NCBI GenBank assembly: GCA_008360955.1
Contig: LUCM01007479.1
Coordinates: 1-64,000, forward strand
Length of the DNA: 64,000 nucleotides
Source: Fasciolopsis buskii
Taxonomy: Eukaryota; Platyhelminthes; Trematoda; Plagiorchiida; Fasciolidae
Reading direction: 5' to 3'
Shown: one piece after another, positions 23,887 to 37,552 of the stretch
Position numbering within the stretch: the first letter of the stretch is position 1
How the letters are laid out: every line of letters begins with the position of its first letter
The notes under the pieces: model-generated
What the model was told of the DNA's origin: nothing
The model's database searches: none
The model's input: only the letters and a program-made list of their open reading frames with translations
Program-made: the position numbers and the translations under genes

Positions 23887-26800
23887 CGGTGCATCGGGCC
23901 GTTGATAAAGTTGACCAGGCACCCTGTCCTTACGTCTGCTCACCCACGTCTCACAGCTACGCAAGTCTGATCATTCTGATGCAGCCTAAATAATCTTATA
24001 AGAGGAGAAATACTGAAAAAGGTGGCCAACAATCGTGACATTCGTGCGGTAGCTACACAAACAGAGGGCGTATTTGCAAGTAGAAAGTGATGGCTGATTT
24101 GCTATTCCGCCGGTCTACCTTCATTCCACATCTTTTCAACCCACGTAGTGCTTTCTTTTCACCAGCTCAACTGCACTGAAGCAGGATGATTTTGACAGTG
24201 TACCCTTTTTTGCATCACTGGTTGAGGTGACTTGAAAAATTTCAAAGAAGTGAAGATAATGATTTCACCATTATACTTCAGCTGGATCCCTTTCCAGTCT
24301 CTTTTTTCAGTTTTGCTGTTTTGCACCTTGGCAGTCCTAGCACTGCTTGCAGCAATTTATAACGTTTACTCGGCACTCCAACAAGTCCAGTCGGTTCAAG
24401 TAGCCCCAACGTTCTCCTTAGACTAATAATCAAAATTAGTCTGGTTCTCCTAGGTTCTAGAAGGCCGGAGCACGGGACGATCTGACGTCTACTGATATGT
24501 CACAGCAGAAGTAAGGGAACGTGTCCAGAGGCACAAGAAATTATATCAGCGAGTGAAATGCTATGTTAATGCTCGGGAAACTGCAATTTGCCGCGGAGTT
24601 CAAAAGGAAATTAAATCTCCTTCTGACTAGCCCCAGGAAGTTGTCTTCATACTTGTACTGTCGTAAGTGGCCGTTTAAACGATGCTAAAAAGAACCAATA
24701 TGAACTGAAATCAAGCTTAAAATAAGGGAACCATCAACCTGGCAAAAACTAATGCAAGGTAGGCAAAATTTATCTCTGAAAGCGGCCAAGTATATAAGAA
24801 GTCAACGAGATTATGAGGTAGCGATATCAAACTGGTTGGTGGAACTAAGGAAATGATCTAGAAAATTGGCTGAACTTCCTCACAAATTGAATTTTAAACC
24901 GCTGAAAGGGTAAGGACTTTGACACATATGCTTTGGGTCGAAACGCAGTGTGAGACTGTAGGTTTAACAGATTGGATGTGAAACGGCAAACAGAGCGAGA
25001 ACAACAAAAAACGTACACCTTCAGGCATGGATACAAGGAAGATAAGTGGAAGTGTGATGATGGCGCATCCACAGTGAGAGAAATATTACTGTTTGCCTAA
25101 ACCTGAACGATTTGAATGACACGTTTTGTTTTATCTGCAAATTTCAACGATGTCTCAGAAATGCTGACATGAGATGACAGCAACATGGTAAATAAAAATG
25201 AGCGTATTTTTCTCCCTGGGTGGTTGGCTAACAGTTGGAACAGAGGGCTCTTGACGACGGCCATTTTTGTACAGACATTTTTTGCCAAAATCCAGTGGGA
25301 AATGCAACAAACATTCCAAAATGGGTTTGTTTCTGCTGTAATTGTTTTAACGGCCGGGGTTGCGAAGTTGCAGTTGTGCGCAGAACTTACGTGGGGTATA
25401 TCTACGCCCGGACTGTTGCGAGCCACAATTCTGGCGGTATTCCAGCAGTATCAAATTGGTAGAGGAGGGTTAGCAGGGGAATATCAGTTAAGTCGAATAC
25501 ATAATACAGGGCGACGGCCTCATTCTGCCATTGCACTAGACCTTGCATGGTATCGGAGAATTGTAATCAGACGTTGTCGGCCAATTTTAGTCAACGTCAT
25601 CCAAGGTAAGCTTTTTCTTCACACAGCATTGAAGCCCAGTGTGGAAGGCAACAAAAAGCCGTAGTGCCATCTGGTAGCCAAACTGCATATTGATGGGCAA
25701 CGAGAAGTTGAAGAATTTGTGGCTCCGGACAGGGACAGTTTTAAAAATATCAAATTCACGAGGAGAGGTTTCTGTGGACGGGACTCTTGAAAAGGGCACT
25801 AACTTTCTTTCTCAGCTTGCCCCCTCCCTGGATACTGCAATGGCACGGTTTCTGGATAATGTGAGGGGGATTTGTGGATGGTCTTAACTGACAGAGCAGA
25901 GCCCCTTTTACCGGTATGCCAATAAATTTCATTACACTTGGGTGCACCATTAAGTCTGGGGCACAAGATACTTGCTGATCACAAATAAATGAACGAGCTG
26001 CCTTCAATAATTCCATGCTCTTCTCCAGTAACCAATACTGCTGCCTATTACAGGGACGCAAAGGTCTGCTTGTCTCCCTTTAAGGTTATCAGGCCAGCCT
26101 TCTGGTTCTGCCAACTGTTTTGTGGGACAATACAGATCTTCGATTAAGATTTCATAATACGAAGTAAACAAAACCTTGCGCGATTATTTGATTGTTTTAA
26201 TTATATGCGTCGCCACCGTTCGTGTTATCCGGTCATTCGGAAATTATTTTTCAGTGGAATTCTATCCAGCTTCTTCCCCAGTTGAAACTGCGCGGCCAGC
26301 ATCTTTAGACCTTATAGATTGAAAAATATTTAAAATGAAGCTTTTCTTTCAGACTCCCAAAACAAAACAGTTATTCCGCTAATGGTCTCTGATGACCTCC
26401 AAATTTCTTTACTTTCCTTCTGATTTTCGTTTATGACATTTCTACAGCTTATGGTATGTCGCAATCTTGTGATTGGTCGCCTGTTGAGTGGACGCTAACT
26501 TTTCTGGTTCCATTAATAATCATGGATTTGGAGGCCATTTAACTTTTCTTCTCATCCACCAGTGGTTTCTGCTAAATTTTAGCAGAGACTTGTTGACCGT
26601 AAACCGTTTTACTTGTGCAGACTACCCGCTCTTGGTGCGAGTAAATGTCAGACTGTGCTGCAGGATTTGCTCAGCTGAGGCATCTTGTTAACTGTCCATA
26701 AGTATACCAATTTGTCTTAATGTACCACGAATTTGCCGTGCTGCGCTCTAACGTTTCTATTTCTACTATTTTCTTCACCATATATAATGTATTTTCTTCC

Positions 26801-29800
26801 CTTGCACTTCTGTTTCTCCTGTCTTCGTGCATGTTTCTCGCAAAATGAGGTGTTTCAGCACTTTCCCTGCTTTGATCGTTCGGTCCAAATGTATCCTGGC
26901 CAAGCCTCTGGCTAATGTATTGCACGGCTGAAGTGCTGTGTTTTCGGCACAAAACTACCCCATTGCGTCTCCTTTGCAACTCTACTAAGCTCTTATCAAA
27001 ATAAAGGTGGCTTACTTTGGCAGAATACCACGACTCTAATTTACTATCTGCTTGTCAAAGAAGGTCTCATAGAATTTAAAAAACGCTGCCACTTTTGGAT
27101 AATAACAACCATCATAATTTAACGCCGGTAGGATATGAAACGGCTGCTTGTTTAACCTTATCACTCAGGGGCAATTTTAGCATAAAATCTTACGTAATAG
27201 CATGGCTTGACGACCCACATATAACAACGCTTCCCTCATCAAGAAAAGTACCCTACAAATTGATTCAGGGTTATATTAGGTTGAAGAAATTGGCTTTTGT
27301 TTCGATGGACGATCTGGTGGCTGCGGCCGCAAGTGTTATTTACAACGTGGCCACGAGTTGTACGGTGTACCAACGCAACGTTCCCCTCCGAAAACAGGCT
27401 TGGTTTCATTGATAAACAATGTTGTTTGATTTCAGCATGCCCAGGAAAAATTTAGCGATTATTTTCCTGGAGCGGGCTGAAAATTTGACCAAGATTGCCC
27501 CGATAAGTGCGCCGTGCGTAACTTGTTATCTAAGCGGTGATCAAAAGTTTCCTTTGCAAGGAAGTTCCGTAGTCAGTCGTCGCTGGAAACCATTTGCAGT
27601 CCCATACCACTGACGTGGTGGTTTTGGTTTATGCATCTTCGGAGAGCAAAATATCTCATTAGCACCCCTTTCGCTTGTCGGGGAAGCTAGTTCCATAAGG
27701 GAAAGCTCTCTGGCATCTAAGGTCTTGCAGAATTTTACAATAGTTTTCATTCAACAGTAGCGTATTACGGTAGACGAACTTACAAAGAAATCTCATATTC
27801 CACCATTACTGACAGTGATATAGGTGTGTTTTCTTATCGGTTCGAGACCAAAATTCGACAAAAATAGTATGCGTGCGCAACAGGGATCCAGAAGGGCAAA
27901 CCGTAAGGAAAATACACAAACAAGAAAGCGGAGTGGATGAAAAAAAGAAGTCTTGCTGCACAAGGCTTGAGCCAAATCAAAATTCGCTTAATACTCAAAT
28001 AATGCAAAGGATAGTTGCATTGGAGATGGACAGCCGCAAATGCAAAAATAAAGTTTCTTCGGATAAATCAGTGACCACTGATCGGGGGGGGGGAAATATG
28101 AAAAACGACTCCTGGAGCAAATGGAGTGTTGGTATAAAAAGCAGGGTTGGACTGGCGTGCGACAGCTGAAGTCTGACTGGGAAATACCGAGGAAGGGACA
28201 CAGCTGAACCAAGTAAAGAGCTTGATCTGGCAGCATTAATCGTCAGTGAGGCCTTCAAAGAGATCGTATCGTAGGTACGGAAAAATACAAAATGGCAAGT
28301 TGTTGCGGAAAGAAGAAATTACGATTAGTTGCGTGTTACGTGCAAAAGATGGTGTAAACTGGTAACATGAAAGCGAATGTAAGAGCCGACGGGCCAGGGG
28401 AAATACATTTCAATCCCGTAAACGCAAATAACAGGGAAAGACACTTGCCTCAGTCATGCGAGTACAGTGGATTTTCTCCGTTGTATACTCACGTGCGGAT
28501 CGCCAACCTTGGTCTGTTTCAAAAGGTTTTTGATATTTTAGGATTCACAGATTAACGGGGTAGTGAAGTCCATGCATGCTAACAATATTACGGACTCTTT
28601 GCTCAAGCAGACTGGTCGTACATTTTTTGTTTTACTTTCCAGTGGTGCTTCCAGGAGCTAGGGTGAATTGTCAAGAGAGTTCAAAGCTGGAAGTGACAGC
28701 AGCAAAGTGATGTCCAGGTAGAAGGCCTTTTGCTGTTCCGTGGTCCTGACCGTATTTTTGGACTCCAAACTCTATTCGAAAACCACGTATTGTACTCTTG
28801 ATATCAGCATCCCCGCCCAAGAAAACTCCAGGACAGCATCCGTCAAAACAACAGGAGGGGCTGTAGACCATTTAACTCTGGTCGCATAAAATATCTACCA
28901 GGGGCGTTGCACTGGCTGCGATGGTAGGAGCCAGCATTTGCCAGAGTTTCAAGCCCAAAATGGACAGAATCTTTATAATGGTAACATGAAGTGATTTTCC
29001 CATATTTAATTGGGTGTTATGGGGCGATGGCAGCAATGTTCTCGTCGATGGGATTAAGTAGGAAATACTGATAAACCCAGTCGATACCAGGTGTGTGGAC
29101 CGTTTGCTAGAGCAGAAGTAGGGGGGCCGCAGTTCTGCAAATATCGATGTTGAGAGTGACAAACAGACGGTGAGCTTGAGATAGCAATAAAAGAGAAAGG
29201 CAGACTGGAAGGTATCCTATTTGGCTGTTAGTTTAAGCGGACAAGTGGATAAAATGTTTTTGAAAGTACACAGATAGGTAAACAGTTTTGCTAATTCAAG
29301 TAGTGGTTAGCACTTGGTTTAGAATAGGTCATTTGGTGCAACTGGAAATTGCAGGTTAACGATGGATCAAAATGAAGGCAAAAAATCATCTTTGGAAAAT
29401 AATGTTTTAATTGCTGGGCAAAAAATGCTGAGGCTGAAATCTCAGTTTAAAAGCCATGGATAGCTCTATTAAAGAACAACGTCAATTTTGAACACACAAA
29501 GGGATAGAAGAAAACAACAAAGAAACCCGGAGAGTCTGTGATAATGTACATCAGATGCGTTGGTAAAGCCAAAACTTGCGGAGACCTTCGACATGAGAAA
29601 ATGGATAAAAGTGAAAAGTAAGGTGTGCCGCTGGACGGCTGGCTAACCCTCCGTCAAATAGTTGATAATTCAGTAGCTTTCACAGATAATGAAGTTATGT
29701 TTTCAGCGCACCAGGTTCGAGTAACAAAGTTATCCAATGGGCGCATCATTACAAGCTTCGGTTGATGTGTCCAGGCACTAATCCGTCAAGCAATCGGTAG

Positions 29801-31084
29801 TGCTAATACGCCGCAACGAATTCATGCCGTTCAACTGGCGGAAGAACTGGAATTGGTTGGGGAGAGGGGAACAAAATATATAGCCTGGAGTACGCCGGTG
29901 TATTAAATTTTCCGGGGAGGTTTCAAATAGAAGCCTTCGATAAAATTACGATGGGTTGTACTCGCCTGTAGTGGCTTGAAACCGTTTTTTAAAATATTAG
30001 GAAAAAACCAGCTTGCAGGTGACGTCGGGCACCTTGCGAGGGGAGGCAGAGGAACAGCTGGGAGGGGTCGGTAAGGGATTATTGATAGTTCATTACACAC
30101 ACCGCAAAATCAATCCAACTGCCCGGAAGAAGTCTGCCGAGAATGGTTTTCAGACAATTTATCGGGGTTCCTGAAAGGCATGGTGGCTTGTAAGCCGCTA
30201 TAGCGTGAACCCTGAGAGAATATAGTTCTGCTTAGTCTTTCAGGGTCATCCCTTAATTGTTATCCGGGCGAAACTCCGGTGGCATTTTTCGGACAAGAGA
30301 AGAGCGCTTTTCAACCGCCTACATCTTTCCCGACCATCTTACGTTTGGGTGCAACACGCCAAGTTCACGGATCTGTGGGGCGGATAATTTTTCCATTTTT
30401 ACGACCACAGTGCTATTTATCTCAGTTTAAACGGCCATCAACTTTGCATCTTCGTGCTCAGGTGGCAGCTGCTATCTCACAACACCTCACATGTGCTCAC
30501 ACCAAAGCAGAGTGACGGATAGAGAAGGTCGGAATTTGAATAGTAAGTTGGGGATCTACACGGAACTTTTTCGCATGCAAGAACTACGTTGACTGCGGCA
30601 CTGAGCCATATTATCTGTTGCTTACAACCATCTTTCCGGAGATGTTGAGGGCTTCAAAGAGGTAGCCTAACTACGTCGGAAACAGACAATTCACCGGTTG
30701 AAGCTCTAAAACCTATTTCTCGCGTCATCGACTGGCCACTCCAAAAACTTCTCCCACCATTACCGTTCCGGTAGAATAGCGTACGACGACACAGTCATTT
30801 TGTGGGCACGCGCAAGACATGTACATACCAACTCAATCTGTTCTGGTTAATTGCCCACCCTAAATAATGGATCCTGAGACACAGTAACCTATGTTACCCC
30901 GTCAAGTTACTCGCAATACTCTCCCACCATATTCTACCGATAATAAGAGAGCACGGGATTTAAACACCAAAGGTCTTCGCATGTCGACTCTAAACGCCTC
31001 ATGTCAGCGTCATACAGCAATAAAACACGGCTGATATTGAGCATATCCGGCATTTGATTGATAACTAGATGTCAGGCTAACATT
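23887..31084. other. Unassigned region, 7.2 kb
   Basis: No family is recognised. The longest frames are 159 codons (25185-25664 +, overlapping frames of 109 and 75 codons in other phases) and 105 codons (27095-27412 +). A 64-codon frame at 24232-24426 (+) would encode one strongly hydrophobic segment. A run of nine G lies near 28085-28093. About 27.9-30.1 kb has a purine-rich + strand. Confidence 0.5.
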
Positions 31085-31860
31085 GTAGGTGCCTCAGGGT
31101 AGCCAAACTATGGTCAACTACATTTTTTTCAGTGTGAGACCGTCAGGCGCGGCACAACTACCCAAGCAAATAGATTTTTGGAATTCACCAGTTTGTCCCC
31201 ACACCAGTACGGTTTGACTTCCAGCAAATCTGATCCCGCAAAGCATTTCAAACCTTCAAATTTTAAAGCGCATACCGAGTCCACTTACGACTTTGTTCAG
31301 ACAAGCGAGCAAAACATATGTCTTGCATGGATCTCCACTGGTTACCGTAACATCTGCATATTCTGTATCAGGCGGATCCTTGTTCGAATATATTTCAATG
31401 GTATTATTCACACATGAGAGTATAGCTGCATTCATGTTCATCTGTTTGACAAATTTAAAAAGGGAAGTCAGTGGGGAGTAGCCCCAAAGAAATCTATTTC
31501 CCATGGTGTGCTCGGGCACAAAAAAGCCAAAATCTGAGTCCGGCCTCATTTTTAGGCATACAAAATTTAAATGAAATGAGTTTCTGTGACAAGCCAATAT
31601 ACAAGAGACAGTGGCAATCAGGTGCAGGATCAACGGAGTCGAAAGCCTCTCTCAAATTAAAAAAGCGGAAATCCTGAGCCTGCAAAACATATCTGCGATA
31701 TAAGATGTATTGCGAAGCAAAACTTTGTTCTGTACAACCACAGCTGGGACGGACTTCCGCCTTGCTGTCTCACTTATCTTTCGCAAGTATCCATTAGCCG
31801 GTGGAGGCTAATGCCCGTCAGCAACTTTGATGCCTTGCATGTCACACCAAATCTGTGGCC
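31085..31860 (-). mobile_element. RTE-type LINE remnant: reverse transcriptase domain
   Basis: Reading the minus strand from 31860 downward, the pieces in order are SKLLTGISLHRLMDTCER, then NLREAFDSVD (31629-31658; reverse transcriptase motif A with its catalytic aspartate), then a cysteine-poor fingers/palm stretch. Next come NTIEIYSNKDPPDTEYADV (motif C, normally YADD, here YADV near 31355), GLGMRF, and a CLGSCAAPDGL block near 31150 that matches the post-RT YLGSxIxxxG segment of RTE elements. The pieces lie in different phases with several stops, so at least three frameshifts have occurred. Motif C has lost one catalytic aspartate. The endonuclease domain was not found. Assignment to RTE rather than another LINE clade rests on the DLREAFDSVD and LEYADD style motifs. 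Confidence 0.75.
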
Positions 31861-33303
31861 TCCATATGAGAAACCATCAGCTTTTCGTAAACTGACAGTA
31901 TCATCCCGGCCTTCGGCAGTTTACTTCTTTGCCCAGACTGATCCTGGGAGTTTTGACGATTCATGAGTTAACAATTTGCCATGAGGATCCTTTTGAAGCT
32001 TCGTTTCTTTCAATTTAGGGTCCACAGAAGATGCCACAAGGAATTGCGGCTCGGCTGTTTTGCTCAGCGGCACTAATGGTTATGGGGGGAAAACGTTTGC
32101 AGGTGTTACTTGAATCTAAGCCTTTATTTCACTTAGCTGCCTCCAGCGTGCCACTTATCATCTAATCTCTGATAACTTCTTCGCCACCAGTTAATCGGTC
32201 AACTGAAACACAATTAGACGGTTTTGGGAAGATTTTTCCAAGCCGAGAGAAGGAGAACATTTGGTGGCTCATATTACTCGCGTTGAGTACGGTGATTCGG
32301 GCCAAAGGCCACGGGACGCAACCGGATGCATTGTTTCCAACGGTGTTCTTGGGATCTGTAGTGATTCGGCGAAAGTCTTCGTCAACAGAGCAAGAGGCAC
32401 CTCGGCTGTGGCAAGATCGCCGGCGTTAGTCCATCAAATGGGTACGTGAAATTAATTAGTGCACCCTGCTGCTCTTTTCTTTCTGGGTTACCTACCCTCT
32501 TTACAGGTCCCATAGCGTTGGTACCAGACCGGACAAGCTGGACTAAGCAGGCGCTAGTGGGACTGAGAAGTCGTGTGGCATTTTTTCGGTATGACTTCAA
32601 GGAACTCACTTGGCTTTGGCAATGCTCGAGAACACGTAGTGTTGGTTGCAGAGAGGTTTGGGGAAGTGGGCCTTATTAGTGACTCGCAGAACTGGGTGCT
32701 CACTGCCTTGTATACTGAAGAGATTATTACTAGAAGGATTTTTTTGGGGAATCGTCGCGGGAGGTCGCGCCGGATAGAGCCCAGTGTACAACATTTATTA
32801 TCCACCCGTCCGGTAGATAATATCAATGGACAGCTAGCCGGGCGTGTATGATGGACTGGAAGATTTAGTAATAGGTGGTATGGCAGAGTTTGAAGGTAAA
32901 GTTAAAGTATGGCCAAAGCTGTGGATGTTTTTAATAGGGTATAATACCAGCCAATCACCTTAATAAACACTCAGCCAATAATCATTGATCGAATTATTCA
33001 GCATATTCTTCTGAATCTAAACAGATTTTAACACCCCTAAAATCACCCGACACAAGTCATCAGAAAATCCACCCACGGTTACCAACCCAAAGATTTACAT
33101 GGCAGGGCTCTATGTTTCCCGTTATTCCCAATTTTCAACAACCTACCGGATGATATCATCCGGCTGCTTGCATAAGCGAAGTACCAAGTTCGATAAACTT
33201 TGGCCTGATCCTGTCTTCTGCGTCGATTGCCGTTACTCAGTTATCCAGATTTCAATTCTCAAATGCTGGCCGTCCTTACTGTGACCGTAGGATGTCCATG
33301 AGT
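31861..33303. other. Unassigned, 1.4 kb
   Basis: The first 100 bp may hold further N-terminal reverse transcriptase remains but I cannot align them. Overlapping frames at 32261-32851 (+; 62, 77 and 92 codons) show no known motif. Confidence 0.4.
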
Positions 33304-33549
33304 GTGAGCATGAGATGCGCTATATATCCAATATGTGAGTATGCAAAAGCATATAGGACGGCGTTCAGTTAGATGGGGAAAGAAAAGGGTCGGTAGTCAC
33401 GGACAAAATGTAAACATAGATTAGAGATAGTTTAGGGGTTTACATTTTGTCCGTGACTACCGACCCTTTTCTTTCTCCATCTCACCGAACGTCGTCCTAT
33501 ATGCCTTTACATACTCACATATTGGATATATAGCGCATCTCACGTTCAC
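33304..33549. mobile_element. Foldback/MITE-like hairpin element, 246 bp
   Basis: Two 112-bp arms (33304-33415 and 33438-33549) are inverted copies separated by a 22-bp loop. I counted eight mismatches between them, about 93% identity. The inner 30 bp of each arm match exactly. A single transcript would form a hairpin of about 110 bp. No coding potential exists. I see no convincing target-site duplication. The size and structure fit a miniature inverted-repeat transposable element or a foldback element; the superfamily cannot be told from the ends. Confidence 0.85.
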
Positions 33550-34689
33550 CTGGGTGTCTGAACTCATAATTTGAGGCAGACAGCAGCACACCTAGAAATT
33601 ACAATTTGCAGTAAACACATTCACCTTTTTACTCTCTGCGCCGATTCCACGACTGCCCGATCTCCAATCCGCACATGACAGCAGATCCAGACAGTCGAGT
33701 CCAGTCATCCTCGTAGGCCTTTCAATTCTGCCCAAGCATGGACAACATTCTTATGATTTGGCTAGTGCGGGTTCTACTCAACTAGCATAATATGCTACTC
33801 TGAAATCGTTTTTGGCTTTCCTCACGGAAGCCATATCCATCCTTTTTTATCCGCAGGCTCCTCGCCGTTCCTCAGAATAGCGCAGTTCATAGCTAGGTCC
33901 ACCGTTTTGTTCGGCTGAAATCTGTTGGTCATTTCCGGTGCAGCGCGGTGCAAATGCAGCCAGGTTAGCGGGTTACACCTGCAACCACCTTTCAAAAGTG
34001 TCAGAAATTTTGAGTCTCCAGCGCACTGTCGCTCTCACTAAGTGGCATCAGTGTGATTTGTATGTTACTCCTGCTCGCAGGACATCTCCCCAATTTCTTT
34101 TCCATTCAGTGATTCTGTCAGATCTTGATCGATGCATCGAACGGCCTCAAGCAAACCGTGCGTTGAAGAAGCTTCAATCCGTCTGCATCCCACTAACTGC
34201 TTTCCGAATATTTCCCTTCAGTTTGACTTTACTGAAAGGTTAATTTCCAGCCATTCCATGTATCACTGACAGGAACTCAGAACGTAATCCCTTAATCATT
34301 CATGTTTATCCATCACAGGCAACTCTTGTAATGCAAGATTTTGGTTTATTTGTCTTTTCCATCTGCTGCACTGATTTTGTTACTCCTTATATTTTTTGTC
34401 CCGTTGGAGCCGACTCATCGTGCTTCACTCGTGACCCATAAACATTCGAACGACAGTGTAATCGTGGCAGTTCAAAATTTATTCTCGTAAGCTCTTCCTT
34501 CTTCTGTAGTCCTTCTCTCTTCGTTCGCCTAACCAACTAGTCTCCTATTAATTTTACAATAAGCTCTGCTGGACGTGTGTTTTTCGTCGCCAATCGGACC
34601 TGGAAGACCTAGGAGTAGTTGAGAGGGTATCGACGATTGGTTTGACGTCACTTAAAAAACCCAAGCAGCAGAGCGTGTTCTATATGGGG
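33550..34689. other. Unassigned, 1.1 kb
   Basis: The + strand is pyrimidine-rich, with a 101-codon frame at 33938-34243 (+) that I do not recognise. Confidence 0.4.
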
Positions 34690-34800
34690 ATATAACTTAA
34701 AAATAATAACAATAATTTATATTTCTCGATTTGCTAAATACATGAGCAAGGCTAGATCAATATTGTGCATTGATGATGCAGAAGAAACGTGAGTATTAGA
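34690..34800. repeat. Dispersed short repeat, copy 3
   Basis: AATAATAACAATAAT, TTTGCTAAATACATGAGC, AAGGCTAGATCAA (GCTAGATCAA at 34751-34760) and ATTGATGATGCAGAAGAAAC appear in the same order as in the copy at 11973-12075. The microsatellite-like TAA/AAC tract stands on the same side. The copies are in the same orientation, 22.7 kb apart. Confidence 0.6.
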
Positions 34801-37552
34801 AATCTGCAGAGAAACGTGGATATATGCTACTTTGGATTGCTCGGGGGCACGACCAGAATCTGCGAGTTAATAAGCAATGCAAAAGTATGGCAGGCAAAAC
34901 TGAAAACTGTACATGCCGTTTTGCAGTATTTTACGGCGTTTTTTGGAACTGCCCGTGAGCACAGGACTGCGAGTCATTTCGTGTTTAAGTGCAGTAAATT
35001 TGCGTGTCGTCCGCGCAACATTTGACAGAAGCTCAATGGCGGTTGTCAAAATACGGCTAGGTTCCGCAAGCATCAAAAGCATTACGTGATGGACAGAAAT
35101 GTTAGGCTGAGATGAAGGTATGATAACTGGATTGCAATTGGTCAAAACTAAGAGGAAAATCATGCAAACTGGATAAGATAGTTGCATTTAGCAACAATAA
35201 AGGGGCCATAGAATGCAGAAAGAGGCGGAGGAATATTATACATTTTGCCGGACTATATGGAAACTGACGTTTTATAAAACGTTTTGCGATAACAATATGG
35301 AACTCTGAGGACTACTGATTGTATTCCCGTGCAGCTGGCGGCAAACTGGATTGAGAGGAGCAGTGGAGAAGAAAAGATTGTGTAAGAAGTAAAATTACGT
35401 TTTAAATACATTAGTCATGGATATCCACCAAGTTATCATTTTTGTTGTCGAATGTTTTGATTTAAGATGGCAATATACGTGGGGAGTTGGAGGGGGTGCC
35501 CAAGGCATTCCAGCAGCAGTAGTAACTGTTTTTGTCTAGTCATGAATATTCTCCTCGGTAGGAGTATCCAAGGCGATCAGCGGCGTGGTTTGGGTAGAAA
35601 GAACCGGTACTCGAGCGTCATATCTGGATATCCGGAGTGAGAATCTAGTATATTTGGAGTTGTCCTTACGGGGGTGGATCTCTTACCCACACAGCTTACC
35701 GGATTAGATGGTGTTCCGGAAAATTTCCGAAGAAATTCGGTGAATCCGGTCATTACACTCGGAAAATGCCCAGAAATGCTACCGGTACCAGTCCGGTACC
35801 GGATGGGCACCAGATGTGCACTGGAAAATCGTCAGACCACTCTTTTACTGCTCCCATTCCTCGCTTTCGCCCTTCACATTGGCTTGGACTATCAGATCGC
35901 CCATCGCGCTGTCTGTTTATAATTTGTACTTAATGTCGAGGCCCGTGATACTCCAACGACAGTTTTTCACCCAAGCGAGCTGATTCGGTAAGTACAAACG
36001 ACGCATGAAAGACGCTGGTATGTACCCCCAAAACGGCCATTATGCTACAAACGGATGCTGTGAAACTGTACGCGCATAACGGAACCAAACTGGAAAATTT
36101 AAGACTGGTTGTGAAAACAATTGATAGTTACAAATAAAACAATAAACATTACATTCAATTTTTATATAGGCCTATCAGTTGCATTGGCAGCCCCCCCTGC
36201 GAAGGAAAGGAAAACAAAAAGGTGTTTTTTGTGCTTTCGTGGTATTTAAAGTGATAGCAATTACTTATAATATAATACTTCAATGATACTCAAATTCACC
36301 AGAACGTAACCCAATATGTGGGCTTTTTCACGTTTACCTTTTTATCCTGCGCCCGTAACCGCGATCCCGGCGTCCGTAAACCAGTGCTTGATATTCACGG
36401 TGAATTCGTCTTGAAAGGCCAATATGTACCCAAAGGCGTCATTTTGGTGGATAATATGAAGTATCACTCAACCTTACCTGTCACCACTAGTGTTAATCTG
36501 TGGTTTGCGATGGATGATTTTCCGGATGAACCCGTCTAGTTGCATCTCAGCGCCAAGCCCTCCCTATCGGAGATGACTGCAATTGTCGGATAGTGATGCC
36601 TACGTCCCCGCAAAAGCAGCGCTTCAGGGCATTAGCCTATATATCACTTCCATCAATATGGTGAAACTCACTGTCGCGTCGTAGTTGTTCACGCATTGAG
36701 GTCAGCTTCTAGGCACATCAATTCTCGATCGGTGTTCGCGCGTAGGTTGGTGTTGAGCTCTTGGGCTATCACACTGATGGCACTTGGTGAGTCTCGTTTT
36801 TATGGACTCGACAGTAACCAGAACATCGTTGACAGCGGCGGAGGCACGTTCGATGTAATCTATTCATAAGAGCTTACTTCGGGACATCTCACCTCTCCAA
36901 ATTTTCGTATACACCGGTAAAGCAGTGCTCTGGGCCAACCTAAACGGCAGTCGTGAAGGTGATATATTTTATTTAAATGGAGCTTGTCTAAGTGGAGCCT
37001 CCGCAGTCTCCGGACTCCCAGGCTGACCCGTTAAGGGTACTAAATGGACAGGGTGCTATATAGTAGTTTCATATTTATACAGTTGTCTCACTTAGAGGAC
37101 ACCGCGCTGGTATCCAGCACACCCAGGAGATTTTGGTAGTGCCAATGGAGAAACATAAGTAAATAAGGTAAGCGAAACAGATTAATTGTAGAATATTGCT
37201 GGGAGAAAGTTCTTTGTTACGGTTTAATCCAATGAGCAACTGGATTCAACGATGAACCTTCTCCCAAACATGATTTCATCTTGAAGTTAACCTAAATAGC
37301 GTAAATAATAAATGAAATATATACTTCCAGGGAACCATATCCCGGTGTATCGTTGAGCAGCTCATCTGCTTGCAACAGCAATCGCTGATAGTGTACAAAC
37401 GTCGTTGTGTGTTGCCATTTTACTCTGCCACTGTCGCCGAGCCAATTGCAACAGAGTAGTCTATGAAAAATTTTATCGGTATATGCATCTAAAATAATGG
37501 GCTGTCAACCATAAGATGATACAGAATTACGACAAATAAAGAAAAGCTGACT
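34801..37552. other. Unassigned, 2.75 kb
   Basis: Frames of up to 106 codons (34867-35187 -) are open but unrecognised. CCGGTACC occurs twice close together near 35.80 kb. A 73-codon frame at 36318-36539 (+) looks protein-like (ILVDNMKYHSTL) but matches nothing I know. The last 250 bp, next to the transposase remnant, may belong to that element. Confidence 0.4.

Noticed and set aside
25185..25664. 159-codon open frame on the + strand
   Set aside because: Overlaps other long frames in different phases, has no recognisable domain, and lies in a region with biased composition that favours open frames.
28085..28093. Run of nine G
   Set aside because: A single homopolymer with no other G tracts close enough for a quadruplex or repeat array.
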